Below, piece after piece: positions 23,242 to 35,337 of a stretch of 64,000 nucleotides of DNA. This DNA is from Sipunculus nudus. Lineage: Eukaryota; Annelida; Sipuncula; Golfingiida; Sipunculidae. The notes below the pieces were generated by a model. That model did no database searches. It was not told where the DNA came from and saw nothing but the letters and a program-made list of their open reading frames with translations. The position numbers were made by a program, and so were the translations under genes. The stretch lies in NCBI GenBank assembly GCA_026874595.1, contig CM049317.1, positions 43,052,401 through 43,116,400 on the forward strand. Direction: 5' to 3'. Numbering within the stretch: position 1 is the stretch's first letter; each line of letters begins with the position of its first letter.

Positions 23242-23811
23242 GATAATGAAGCACAGAGGCGATACCCGCATGGCTATTCATATAAAATATGATATACCTA
23301 TAAATCAACACTTCTGGTATTATCTTCTCTTCTTACACTAATTTTTTTTTCTTTTTTTTTTTCAAGACTTTTCGTTTATGTTAAAGGGTCAATTAACTGA
23401 AGTATCCCCAGGACTCATCAGTTGATGAGATTTCATGCGGCCCAACTTCAACAAAAAAATCTTTATTTTTATCTTATCTTTCTTTTCTTATTTTTTTTAT
23501 CTATTTGTTTGTAAATATCTAATTTTGAATAAATGTTTTCTGAAATTCATGTTTAATAATGCCATCACATCAAAAATATTTTAGTTATTAGTGCATAAAA
23601 ATACAACTCATTCTGTTAGTAAATGATCATGGAATTTTAATTGTAAACATTTAAATTATGGTTATTAATTATATTACAATATAAGTTAATCTTTTGACCT
23701 TATGTGTAAACACTTTTCACCTAATACTGCACAGAAAGGTAAAATATACCCTACAGAACAATTTAATGATATATTCATGAATTAGAGAGGAAATTTTAAC
23801 ACTTTAATTTC
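23242..23811. other. AT-rich intron
   Basis: Poly-T and TTTTTCTT stretches at 23340-23520. No gene or assigned repeat seen. Confidence 0.5.
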
Positions 23812-24650
23812 AGGTGAGTGAATCACTCACCTTAACTCCACGAGGGGAGTGATTTTTCACTCCCTTGCCATTTTCAAAAGGCAAGGCCTGATGTTGACAA
23901 TGTCCTTGTACAGGCGACTAATTAAGAAAATGTAGGTGGCACATCATTCATGCATATTAGCTTAAATTCATCAAGACCCATAAGCCCACTAAATTTGATG
24001 ACCATCCATTCAGCCATTCATGAGGAATCTGGCAATTTTTGTGTATTTTGTATTATATCTGGAAATTATGCCCCTTAACTCAGAGAATATAGGTCACAGT
24101 GACCTAATTTCAGGTTTTTCAGGAGAACTTTTGAGGAACTCTCAGGATGTCAAGTTAGAAGATTCTAGGTCAAATGGTTATGATTTGTGCCCTGCTTTGG
24201 TATCAAATTTTCAATTATTCTGGGGGGATGGGGGGTAGCTTATAAGCCCCATAGCTCAGATAATATGGGTAACAGAGACCTTTTGTAATTGTAAGGTTTC
24301 CAAGGGGACTGTTCATGAACCTCCCTGCATGTCAAGGTAGAAGAATTTAGGTTCAGTGGTTACGATTTGTGCGCTATTAACAGAAGACTGCACCTTTAAA
24401 GATCTCCAAAATAAAGAAGTAATGGGTAAAAATCTAAAAATTCATGTTTGTGCCAAAAGTCTGCAGAAACTCATGAAAAGCTCAAAGATCAATATGCATG
24501 CAAAGAATCATGAAGATCAATGCATTAGTTGTTTAGATACTTGAGCTTTTGTATCATAGTTTCCATTATTCTGGAGGGTACTTCTAAGCCCCACAGCTCA
24601 GAGGATTTGGGATGCTTCAAGCATACAGACGGCCATCCGATAAAAAAAAT
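23812..24650 (+). mobile_element. F-related element with double-hairpin start
   Basis: Starts with a 9+3+9 palindrome AGGTGAGTG-AAT-CACTCACCT (23812-23832) and a second hairpin GGGAGTGA-TTTT-TCACTCCC (23845-23864). It then follows the F interior (GCATATTAGCT; CCATAGCTCAGA; GATTTGTGCCCTG), similar to 34860-35340. The 3' hairpin is missing. Confidence 0.6.
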
Positions 24651-25722
24651 TACCAAAAGCAGCTTATTTCATCCTGAATTTTCATAATCACAACCTCGCA
24701 CATGTATTCACATGTTTGCAGCCATTTTAACGAAGATAAATTGTCTTTTTCTGCCTTCGGCCAAAGGAGTCCCCGTCGAGGATTTTCCACACGATGTAAA
24801 GAATGTCACAATAGTTCATGACCCTGCGTGGAGGTTGCATCCGAAACTTAGCTGGGCAGAACCATTCAAAAGCTGGACATTTTCGGACACCTTGTGGAAA
24901 ATATTACTAACCCCGCTGGTATAAATAATACATTACAGTCTGCACCTTGAATTTTTTCGAAAGTAAGTGGTCCATCATTACAAGAAGAAAACTGTTTAAT
25001 ACATAAAACTGAAATCAGGTAAGATAGTGATGAAGCGTGAAAGTGGGAGGGAGAATATTTGAACGGTTTGACTTGATGAAGATCTCCGATGAAAATCCTT
25101 ATCCCCGCAGATCCTTAGATTTTAGATGGTCTCCAAAAAGACAAGGGGAAATGTTTCACTAACATTAAGCATGGGCATGGCAGATGCTGTGACTTTAAAA
25201 TATGACCAACTCAGCAGTTTAGGTCGCATTTTGTTAGCCGTGACAAACACGACTCAGTTAGGACCCCTACTGAGTCGTGACACAAGCCAAATTTAGAACC
25301 ACCCTGCAAGTCCACGCCACGCTTTATAACCGTATCTCCGCATACAGTCACATATGCCTTTTTTCAGACATTTGACCCCGTGACACAGACATTATGTCAC
25401 TTTCTGTTGGCAAGTTACCTTTATGTCAGTTACTTCTACACAGCTACTCTGGCACAAAACACTGCATGAAATGAAGTGTCAGGCCAGGTGAACATAAATA
25501 TTGTGCAATATCAATATCCATAAACTTTTATGTTTTCTCTTTACTGTTTATTTATTTAATACCATGTAAGACATGACCCATCTTGTGTGACTAAAAAAAC
25601 TGTGATTATGAAGCCAACATAATATCATATCCTGACTATTGTCATAATTTTATACTGTTTGGGTGACATGACATTAAGCGGGCTTGACTGTACACAATAA
25701 TTATGAGGTAATATGTCCTTAC
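24651..25722. other. Intron between the linker exon and the GKAP-domain exon
   Basis: Non-repetitive as far as I can see. A plus-strand open frame of 70 codons at 24712-24924 has no recognisable motif. Partial inverted repeat GATTTTCCACACGATGT (24781) / CACCTTGTGGAAAAT (24890). No gene supported. Confidence 0.45.
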
Positions 25723-26348
25723 CTTACTAGGAGTACCTACATCATCTGTAGAAGCAGATACACCATTACAAGGCCCCTGCTTGTTGCCAGGTTTATCAGA
25801 GTGTGACACTATATCTTCACTATATGTCCTAACTACACTGCTATCAGTTTGGTCATGGGATGGACCAGCACCATTGGTTATTCCTAATACTGAATGCTCC
25901 CGGTCAGTGGAAGTCCTGTTATCTACATGAGGACCAACAAGCCCGGCCCTGCCTGGCTGTTTATCATCACAGGATTCATTGTTATTATCATGTGGCACTC
26001 CATTTTGCATATGAGCCTTCCTCTGTTCTGATGTGTCCTTTTTCTCGGGTGTCTGTCGGGACACCTTGACTGTCCTGGAGTCCCGATCAGGTGTGTAAGT
26101 GCTGTATTTGTTATAACCACTCACTGCACAGCTCAGCTTAAGGTACGAAGGCAGTTTGGTTGGAGCAGACTGAGTTTCCATGCTGGGGTCTGCTATGTCT
26201 CCCTGTTTTAAAGGTTTTTGATCTTGTAAATCTTCTGATCCCAACTGATGTGAAACTCCAACAATATTGTCCTGGCTGGTTATTGTCCGCTTGGACATGG
26301 TCATCGCTGACTGTCTCCCGCTGCCATTGTTCAATGATCCCACACTCC
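25723..26348 (-). CDS. DLGAP: Internal coding exon, disordered linker of the DLGAP-like protein
   Basis: 626-bp open exon on the minus strand. The acceptor is TTGTAG|GG at 26349/26348 and the donor is AAG|GTAAGG at 25723/25722. It starts with two bases of a split codon and ends on a codon boundary. The ~208 residues are rich in Ser, Thr, Asp, Asn and Gly, as expected for a disordered scaffold linker. One more ordered stretch reads SYLKLSCAVSGYNKYSTY; such Ser-Tyr-Leu motifs may be phosphorylation-dependent binding segments, but that is inference. The segment ends GTPSK and joins in phase to the exon at 9346. The open frame continues past both borders without stops (25642-26400), so the borders rest on the splice signals. 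It is not recognisable as any enzyme. Confidence 0.68.
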
Positions 26349-27013
26349 CTACAACGAACAAAATCACAATATCACCATGCTGTATCAACAGTGTACACAA
26401 TCACAATATTATTATGGTGTATCAACAGTTACTGTATACAATCACAATATTATTATGCTGTCTCTCATCAACAGTTTGTCGCCACAGTCAAAATATTACC
26501 ATGCTGTATCAACAGTAAGTGTACACAATCACAATACTGACATGCTGTATCAACAGTTTATGTACACAATCACAATATCACCATGTTGTTTTAACAGTTT
26601 GTGTACACAATCACAATACTACAATGCTGTATCAACAGTTTGTGTACACAATCACAATACCACCATGCTGTCTCTCATCAACAGTTTGTGTACACAATCT
26701 CAGTTGTGTACAAAATCTGCTATTTCTTATCCACAGTTAGTGTACACAATCACAATACAACCATGCTGTCTCTCATCAACAGTTTGTGTACAAAATCATA
26801 ATACTATCACGCTGTCTCTAATCAACAGTTTGTGTACGCAATCACAATACTACCATGCCGTCTCTCATCAACAGTTTGTGTACAAATCACATTACTACCA
26901 TGCTGTCTCTCATGAACAGTTTGTGTACAAAATCACATTACTACAATGCTGTCTCTCATCAATAGTTTGTGACAAAATGACAATACTACCATGCGGCTCT
27001 CATCAACAGTTTT
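26349..27013. repeat. ~40-46 bp minisatellite in the intron next to the linker exon
   Basis: From 26365 units alternate between a short form (CACCATGCTGTATCAACAG then TTTGTGTACACAATCACAAT) and a longer form with CTCTCATCAACAG. About 15 copies are seen, diverged. It starts some 20 bp upstream of the acceptor at 26349 (minus strand), so it may crowd the branch-point region. Confidence 0.9.
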
Positions 27014-27510
27014 GATATGCACAGGTTTTGCCTAAAATTAAAATCAGGCAAGTTAAATTATTGGTTAAATTCACACTGATTTTCAGCAAAACCCATCAAA
27101 TTCCTGGTTAGAATAATAAAGACATTTCATGTGCATTAAGTACAATAAATTCTCTTTGAGACAAATTTTTCACTTTTACAGATGACTCCATCTTCCTGCA
27201 GTATGTGATGAAGTGTCTCTGTTTTTTTTGGGATGGAGACCCTGCCACTTTATTACTCATGTAATACAGATAAGTGAGCATGGGTAGAGAGGCATGTACA
27301 CATAAAATCAGCATGACCAGTGGCAGACTAATCATCAGGGCAGGTCAACTACAGGCCTGCTCCAGATACCAGACAGAACTGGATACTAATCTAGTCTGGC
27401 AATCAGAAAACCAGCAGCCAATACATGGTTTCCCAGGAGCAAAAGGAAGGCTATTTTTTATAAACTTGTTGCTATGGTTGCCTGGAGTAAGTGAATCTAC
27501 ATGAGCTTAG
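27014..27510. other. Intron between two minisatellites
   Basis: A plus-strand segment beginning after CTTTTACAG at 27181 reads DDSIFLQYVMKCLCFFWDG but is not recognised and lacks a convincing donor. Nothing else supported. Confidence 0.4.
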
Positions 27511-28785
27511 CCCTGAAACAGATCTACTGCTGGTACCAGCCATGACAGCTTCAGGAGCAAGCTGACCACCATCATCAGATCTACAGCTGGTACCAGCCAT
27601 GACAGCTTCAGGAGCTAGCTGACCACCATCATCAGATCTACAGCTGGTACCAGCCATGACAGCTTCAGGAGCAAGCTGACCACCATCATCAGATCTACAG
27701 CTGGTACCAGCCATGACAGCTTCAGGTGCAAGCTGACCACCATCATCAGATCTACAGCTGGTACCAGCCATGACAGCTTCGGCAGCAAGCTGACCACCAT
27801 CATCAGATCTACAGCTGGTATCAGCCATGACAGCTTCAGGAGCTAGCTGACCACCATCATCAGATCTACAGCTGGTACCAGCCATGACAGTTTCAGGAGC
27901 AAGCTGACCACCATCATCAGATCTACAGCTGGTACCAGCCATGACAGCTTCAGGAGCTAGCTGTCCACCATCATCAGATCTACAGCTGGTACCAGCCATG
28001 ACAGCTTCAGGAGCTAGCTGACCACCATCATCAGATCTACAGCTGGTACCAGCCATGACAGCTTAAGGAGCGAGCTGACCACCATCATCAGATCTACAGC
28101 TGGTACCAGCCATGACAGCTTCAGGAGCAAGCTGACCACCATCATCAGATCTACAGTTGGTACCAGCCATGACAGCTTCGGGAGCAAGCTGACCACCATC
28201 ATCAGATCTACAGCTGGTACCAGCCATGACAGCTTCAGGAGCAAGCTGACCACCATCATCAGATATACAGCTGGTACCAGCCATGACAGCTTAAGCAGGA
28301 GCTGACCACCATCATCAGATCTACAGCTGGTACCAGCCATGACAGCTTAAGGAGCTAGCTGACCACCATCATCAGATCTACAGCTGGTACCAGCCATGAC
28401 AGCTTCAGGAGCAAGCTGACCACCATCATCAGATCTACAGCTGGTACCAGCCATGACAGCTTCGGGAGCAAGCTGACCACCATCATCAGATCTACAGCTG
28501 GTACCAGCCATGACAGCTTCAGGAGCTAGCTGACCACCATCATCAGATCTACAGCTGGTACCAGCCATGACAGCTTAAGCAGGAGCTAGCTGACCACCAT
28601 CACCAGATTTACTGCTTGTACCAGCCATGACAGCTTCAGGAGCCAGCTGACCACCATCATCAGATCTGATGCTGGTACCAGCCATGACACCTGCAGGAGC
28701 TAGCTGACCACCATCATCAGATCTACTGCTGGTACCAGCCATGACAGCTTCAGGAGCTAGCTGACCACCATCACCAGATGACTGA
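27511..28785. repeat. 57-bp minisatellite, ~22 units
   Basis: Unit key parts are CCAGCCATGACAGCTTCAGG, AGCAAGCTGACCACCATCAT and CAGATCTACAGCTGGTA. On the minus strand it reads a 19-residue period MAGTSCRSDDGGQLAPEAV. Several units carry length changes (TTAAGCAGG at 28290 and 28573) that break the frame, so a coding role is unlikely. The first and last units are the most diverged, as usual for arrays homogenised from the middle. Confidence 0.95.
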
Positions 28786-28835
28786 AAGGGAGCTATGTCA
28801 ACCTGCAGAATATATGGCCATGACCAACCATATAA

Positions 28836-30850
28836 CTAGACATTTCTTGGCACCGCAGGTGCCAGAGTATCCCCAGACATAGTACGCCCCCCCCCCCCCC
28901 TTTTAAGAATAGGCCCCAATTTTTAGCAGCATATACTGACACTTGACAAGCAATTATTGTTTCTTCCATCTATCAATCCACAATCTTTTTGAAGATGTTG
29001 GTCCTGTGACCTTGACCTTTTGGCACATCACAAGGCTATCCAAGATATTGACAGGGGTCTTCCTCTATTGGCAGGGGAACTGTATGTGCAAGATGAAATT
29101 TTTGGACAGATGGCTCCTGTGACCTTCACCTTTGACCTTGTGACCTCAAAATTGATAGGGTTCTTCCTCTCTTGGCAGGTGAACTATATGTGCAAGATGA
29201 AAGATCTGAGATGAAATGTTTGGCTGCAAATGCATCCACATCATTTTTAAAGATGTGTCCTGTGACCTTGACCTTTGACCTCATGATCCCAAAATCAATT
29301 CAGGTCTTGCTTTTCCCAATGGGACATAAACAAGTCAAGTTTGAAATCCATACATCAATAAAAGCAGGAATTATCATCCAGAAACTAATTTTTGGACAGA
29401 TGGCTCCTATGACCTTCATCTTTGACCTTGTGACCTCAAAATTGATAGGGGTCTTCCACTCTTGGCAGGTGAACTATATGTGCAAGATGAAAGATCTGAG
29501 ATGAATTGTTTGGCTGTAAATGTATCCACAATCTTTTTAAAGATGTGTCCTGTGACCTTGACCTTTGACCTCGTGACCCCAAAATCAATTGGAGTCTTGC
29601 TTTTTCAAAGGGACATATATAAGTCAATTTTGAAATCAATACATCAATAAAAGCAGGAATTATCATCCAGAAACTAATTTTTTGACAGATAGCTTTTGTG
29701 GCCTTGACCTTCACCTTTGACCTTGTGACCCCAAAATTGATATGGATCATCCACTATTGGCAAGTGAGCTATATATTCAAGATGGAAGAACTGGGATGAA
29801 AGTTTGGCTTAAAATGCATCCACAGTATCTTATAAGATGAGAGTCCAGTGACCTTGACTTTTGACCTCATGATCCTAGAACCTATAGGGTTCTTATTTTA
29901 GTGTTGGGCCATACATAAGTCACGTTTGAAATCCATATGGCTATCAACAATGGAGATATCATAAGAGGTGTGTGATTTTCACCAAATATGGACACATTAA
30001 AGGTCAAGGCCACTCTCATGGTAAAGGTCATGACCCAAATGTAAACAGACCTCATCCCCTAACACCATCTCTCTACATGTGCATAATATGAAAGAAATCT
30101 GACATTAGTTTTTGACTTATAATGCTCGAAGTACTGTTAAGTGGCAATTATGGGGGTATTAAACGGCGTAAAAACAAAAAAAGGATAACAGGTGGCGCCA
30201 TCTGTTTCCGGTACATGACATTACTATCCAAGATCTTCAGTCAAGTTGATTTTTGGACCAATCCATGCATCCCTTATTGAGATATTAATGATTTTGTGTG
30301 ATTTTCACCATATATGGCAATATTCAAGGTCAAAGCCACTCCCATAGGAAAGGTCATGACCCCAATTTAAATAAACAACATCCCATAACCCATATCTATG
30401 TATATGCATAATATAAAAGAAAGCTGTCCATTTGTTTTTGACTTATAATGCTCACAGTACTGTCAAGTGGCAATTTTGGGGGTATTAAACGGCACGAAAA
30501 CAAGTCAAGAATAATAGGTGGCGCCACCAGTTTCTGGAACATGACAACCCTATCCATGATCTTCCATCAACTTGATTTTGGGATCAATCCATGCAAGATT
30601 TCTTGAGATATTTAAAAATTTGTGTGATTTTCCCCAAATTGGACCTATTCAAGGTCAAGGACACTCTCCTAGTACAGGTTATGACCTCATTTTAAATAGG
30701 CGTCGTCCTCTCACCCATATCTATACATATACCAAGGTTGGTAAAGATCCGTGAAATATTTTTTGAGTTATCCAGCCAACAAGATTTATATGCAGCAGCG
30801 GGACCGGTATGAAAACATAGTATCCCCCGACTTTGTCTGGGGATACAATA
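28836..30850 (+). mobile_element. Complete D element
   Basis: The 5' end has CTAGACATTTCTTGGCACC, GGCACC-GCA-GGTGCC, then GTATCCCCAGACA at 28867-28879. The 3' end is the hairpin GTATCCCC (30820) ... TGTCTGGGGATAC (30834-30846) followed by AATAA. The last 13-mer is the exact reverse complement of the 5' stretch. The interior has ~145-bp modules with TGACCTTTGACCT, then two or three ~300-bp modules with GGTGGCGCCAYC (30190, 30517). No coding sequence. Other copies: 18791-20817 and 55761-56840; a 3' part at 48361-48815. Confidence 0.85.
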
Positions 30851-31494
30851 ATCATAAACTAAAGCAGATGTAAATAGTGTACAGGTAATAAATAGCTAAA
30901 AATAATACACCTTAAAGTACTTAGTCTAAAACAAAGAAAATTATATCTTTATAACTGCATGGCAAATATAGATAGCTTTGACTGCCAGGCCAAACTTAAA
31001 CCAGGAACCAGCTTCTTTTTAGGAACATACAACCTGTCATGCCCAGATTTAGCAAGTCTATAGGAGGAGAGGTGGCCATTTGTATTGTGAGCAATACAAA
31101 TATATAATTCTGTCAACAACTGATTTGGGCATTTTAAAGCCAAAGTGTCCTCTGTTAGGAAATACACATACAGCAGATAGGGTGCCCAAAACCTACATTT
31201 TATAGTTTATTTTAACCTCCCTCAATGGGAACTTTAATATTTTTTTAAAAGAAAATAAGACCTATATGTACCAACTATTTACTATTAGGTAATCTAACAC
31301 CTCAGATACAGAATAACATCAGGCAAGATTTTCACCTGCCAGCTTATGAATGATAATTTAATTCTATTACATAATTATAAACTTGTGTTCCTTAGTGTGA
31401 TTAAAGATAGTTAGGTGGATCTTAGATCCTGCCATGGCCACCCAAATCTCCTCTGAATTTTGCAGTTACAATTACATGTGATCTGATCTGTCCA
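30851..31494. other. Repeat-poor intron
   Basis: AT-rich sequence without a recognised gene or element. Confidence 0.45.
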
Positions 31495-31988
31495 CGTAGA
31501 TATTAAATGATAACCTCACATTACCCCACACATATTGTTTCATACTCCCAGTACAGCTGATTTGGATTGATTTTAAGAGATCCTAATCAATAACATGACA
31601 GACTCTCTCAAAAATTACATAATCACACATTTACAGTTAGAGAACATGGCGGCAGTCATCGTAGATATTAAATGATAACCTCACATTACCCCACACATAT
31701 TGTTTCATACTCCCAGTACAGCTGATTTGGATTGATTTTAAGAGATCCTAATCAATAACATGACAGACTCTCTCAAAATTACATAATCACACATTTACAG
31801 TTAGAGAACATGGCGGCAGTCATCGTAGATATTAAATGATAACCTCACATTACCCCACACATATTGTTTCATACTCCCAGTACAGTTGATTTGGATTGAT
31901 TTTAAGAGATCCTAATCAATAACATGACAGACTCTCTCAAAAATTACATAATCACACATTTACAAGTAGAGAACATGGCGGCAGTCAT
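31495..31988. repeat. 165-bp unit in three tandem copies, each with a YY1-like site
   Basis: CGTAGATATTAAATGATAAC recurs at 31495, 31660 and 31824 (periods 165 and 164). The copies are almost identical, so the triplication is recent. Each copy ends with GAACATGGCGGCAGTCAT, containing ATGGCGGC, the core of the YY1 consensus. Confidence 0.95.
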
Positions 31989-34628
31989 TACACAGAGTAT
32001 CACTGAGGCCTTTATTCAGATAATCACACCAGTGATATAATAAATAAATAGAAACTGGTGGGATTTTACCAAAGATTAAAAGACAGGGTAGCAATTTAAG
32101 AGGAGAATTTGGTACTCTAATCATTGCAAATGTACAGCAGAGGCCAAGGCCATTTTTAACCAAGTAAATAGTTTAGTGGACCATGCCATTTTTTTAAATA
32201 ATGATCCCAGTTATCACTGATGACATTCACAGGCAATTATCATTGTGTACATTAACAGCTTTGATCACAAACAATCTCTCGCCATTTATGGAAACAGTTA
32301 ATATATTTCTCTAAATTTCTGGAAGGAATGAGGTCAAAGTGATCTAGTTTCTGGCTTGGTAGGAGATAATACATTCAATAATGTTTTGTATTTGAAAAAT
32401 TAATGTAGTTTTAACAATTGTGATTTGTGCCTTGTAAACAGATACAAACATGGACAGACAGACAATTGTAAATGGTCATCATGAAGGCTCAAATTAGACA
32501 GCCAAGCTTAAATTTATATAAAAATGGTTCAATATGGGAAGTCATCCATGAGCTTGTGTATACACTACATCCTCTAAAGAAAGCCTGCCCTGATTGACAT
32601 ATCTTAATATGAATCATATCACACCAGCTCACTGATCCTGCCATTCATGGTAAGTGGTATTAACAGAGCATGATCCAATTATTGACTGGTGGGTTTACAC
32701 AATACAGCAGTCAAATATTACAGGCTGTGTGAGTTTCCTTGGACAGCAGCTTTATATAGCATACACCTGTTCAGTGCTGTCAATATACTACTTCCAGCAG
32801 ACACCAGGATACAGAAAACCAACCTGGTTGGCGCAGGACCTCTTCTCGCCACTTGCGGTACATGATGGCTGACTGAGCTCAGTACCATCTACAGTAACAG
32901 TTCTTCAATATAATATCCAATGTATATAACAGTAAACCTCTCTCTGAGGTCCCAGCAAGCCTGGCTGCTAGATGTGCCTGGTGCTGTGCTGTCCACAAGA
33001 CAATATTGACTGGCAGCTCCCTGGTACTGCTGATGGTAGCGTGACATTTGGGTTGGCTGCAGGGACTCCATCCATCACAAGGCATAGAAACTGTATGGTT
33101 ACAGCTCCAACCAATCAAATGTCCACCCTTTACCAGTTTACCAAACAAAAACCATAAGCTGGTAGTCAGGACCACACTCATCTGTTTGAGCTCAGTACAT
33201 ATCAGTGATCATCAGTCTATATTTGGTCTTAGTGTCTGTTGAACTCTGACACTTCATTACGTGTATCTGTTTTCTGTTGTGTACAGACACACAATCACTT
33301 CCTTGTATAATTATATGTACACATAAACCATGCAGTATCCGGCAGAGGAAAACCAATTATCTCCTGGATAACCACACAATCCCAATATGACACAAACTCA
33401 TCTTCATTGTCTAAATATATCAGTATGATACACCTTGATCTGATGTAAGTAGGACGTCTTGTTCACCCAACTCTCACTCCCCACATGTAACCAGGGAAGT
33501 CACTCATCACCAGTCAATCGATGACCGTCACAGTTCAAATCACACCACATAGGACCATGTTCAGTTGGTGAAGGAGCCCATGTGACAGATCCTTGTACCT
33601 TTACCTTCAGAACAGCACACAGGTGCTTATGGTGCAAGATTGACCCAACCCCTTGACCACTGTCAACCAAACAAAACCTAGTGGGGTGTCAGTTAACAGT
33701 GGTGAGTCAGTCAGAATGGCAAGCTTAATCAAAGAGAATACACAGCAGTATTTGGAACAAGCACCACATCATGGAATTTCTATGTATTTAATATTTATGG
33801 AGATTCTTATATTAAATGTTCACAAATAAGACTTGAATGACTTGTCTCCAACTATATAGCAATCAAATGGCTCAATCTAGGCCTCAATCTAGAACGTTTA
33901 GATTATTTTGCTTTAGGATGGTATACACCTGAACAATTAGGTGAAAACTGTTGGAGATGAACTCTATATTAAAATCTAATTTAGACTCTAAATACTCATG
34001 AAGTGAGAGCTGCTGGTAGTTAACTACTCTGCTTACATCCTTTAACAAGACTAGACGTATGTCCTTTGTGGTTTCTATCATGACTAATAAGTATTATCAA
34101 AATCATCACTGTATTATTAACAGGATATTGGTATATTATCAGAGAAGTTGTTTCCCAACTGTACCAATAGACAGTACATCAAGGCCAATCATATACACCA
34201 GGAACTATAACTAAATGGTTATCAGAGTTTTGATCTAACAAGGCCATCATGAACAAGATGTAAATATCTAGATATGATAATTCGCCCCTTAGATGAAAAT
34301 TTGTATGGGAAATTTAACTGAACTTAAATTCAAATGGTTCAAAACTCATCAAAGACTTGGCATAGAAATGGTCATAATATAATCTTATATGAAATTTACA
34401 TTCTACATGGCAAATGCTTCCCTTTCAAACAGTGTGTTGAATGAAATGGACCAGTAGGAATGTAATGAGATATCTGCATAAGAAGTGTTTTGGGATATTT
34501 TCACCCAACAAGAACCATTTGAAGCCCATGCAAGGCCACCCAATCAAGGCGATTCTCATAGAAAAGTTTATGACCTCATTTTAAGTAGGCTTTATTCTCT
34601 GACCAAAACCTATGCATATATAAAATAA
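31989..34628. other. Repeat-poor intron
   Basis: More balanced base composition than the flanking repeats. Holds the weak alternative exon 32824-32863 and a MITE-end-like AGTAAACCTCTCTCTGAGGT at 32932. Open frames on both strands at 32879-33242 overlap each other and show no motif. Confidence 0.4.
32824..32863 (-). CDS. Possible alternative N-terminal exon (weak)
   Basis: A minus-strand ATG at 32863 opens 13 codons reading MYRKWREEVLRQP, plus one base, up to a CAG|GTTGGT junction. The phase would fit the exon at 26348. The donor is poor (GTTGGT) and the stretch is short, so chance is a serious alternative. It lies in a repeat-poor part of the intron. Confidence 0.15.
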
Positions 34629-34831
34629 ACAAGGCCTACAGGCCTACTGCAAACCTGTGCAATGGGATATACATCAGGTATAATGCTTCCATGCTGGACC
34701 ATTTCTTTTCAAGTACATTTGTGTTGTGTATATGTACAATGCAAGTACTAAACATTTTGAACCTGAGTACAAGCACCAATTACACAAACAATATTGCTGA
34801 AATACTGGCATGGGTGCATACAACAGAAAAA
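34629..34831 (+). mobile_element. E/G element 5' end fragment
   Basis: ACAAGGCCTACAGGCCTACT followed by GCAAACCTGTG, the partner of the CACAGGTTTGC 3' end at 57590. It stops where an F element starts. Confidence 0.7.
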
Positions 34832-35337
34832 ACAAGTGACTCATGGGTCATAACCCTCAGCTGACTGACATGTTGTCATTATGTCCTTGCACACTGCACA
34901 GGCAACTAATTAAGATCATGTAGGTGGCATCATCGTTCATGCATATTAGCTCAAGTTCATCAAGACCCATAAGCACACCAAATTTGATGACAATCCATTC
35001 AGCCATTCCTGAGGAATCTGGCAATTTGTGTGTACTTTGCATTATTTCTGGGGTGCTCAAACATGGCCTGTAACTCAGAGAATATAGGTCACAGTGACCT
35101 AATTTCAAGTTTCTGAGGAGAACTTTTGAGGAACTCTCAGGATGTCAGTAAGAAGATTCTAGGTACAACAGTTATGATTTGTGCCCTGTAAAGTGCCATT
35201 AGAGAAAAAATGCATAAAAATTCGAAAAAAATCCAGATGGCCACCAGTCTACAGGAACTGATGAAACACTCCATGATCAATGCAAAAAAGCATGGTGATC
35301 AATGCATAAGTTGTTCAGATACTGGAGCTTTTGTAAA
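34832..35337 (+). mobile_element. F element 5' part
   Basis: Starts ACAAGTGACTCATGGGTCAT, then CTCAGCTGAC. The interior is as in 23890-24550. It is cut at 35338 by H; no 3' hairpin. Confidence 0.7.

Noticed and set aside
24712-24924. 70-codon plus-strand frame
   Set aside because: No recognisable motif, no splice sites in support; length within chance.
26160-27015. Plus-strand frames up to 212 codons over the ~40-bp minisatellite
   Set aside because: Periodic translation of a tandem repeat, antisense to the real exon.
27472-28568. Repeat protein with MAGTSCRSDDGGQLAPEAV period
   Set aside because: Explained by a 57-bp minisatellite; several units carry frame-breaking changes.
32879-33242. 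Overlapping 60-100 codon frames on both strands
   Set aside because: Mutually overlapping, no motifs, no splice-site support.
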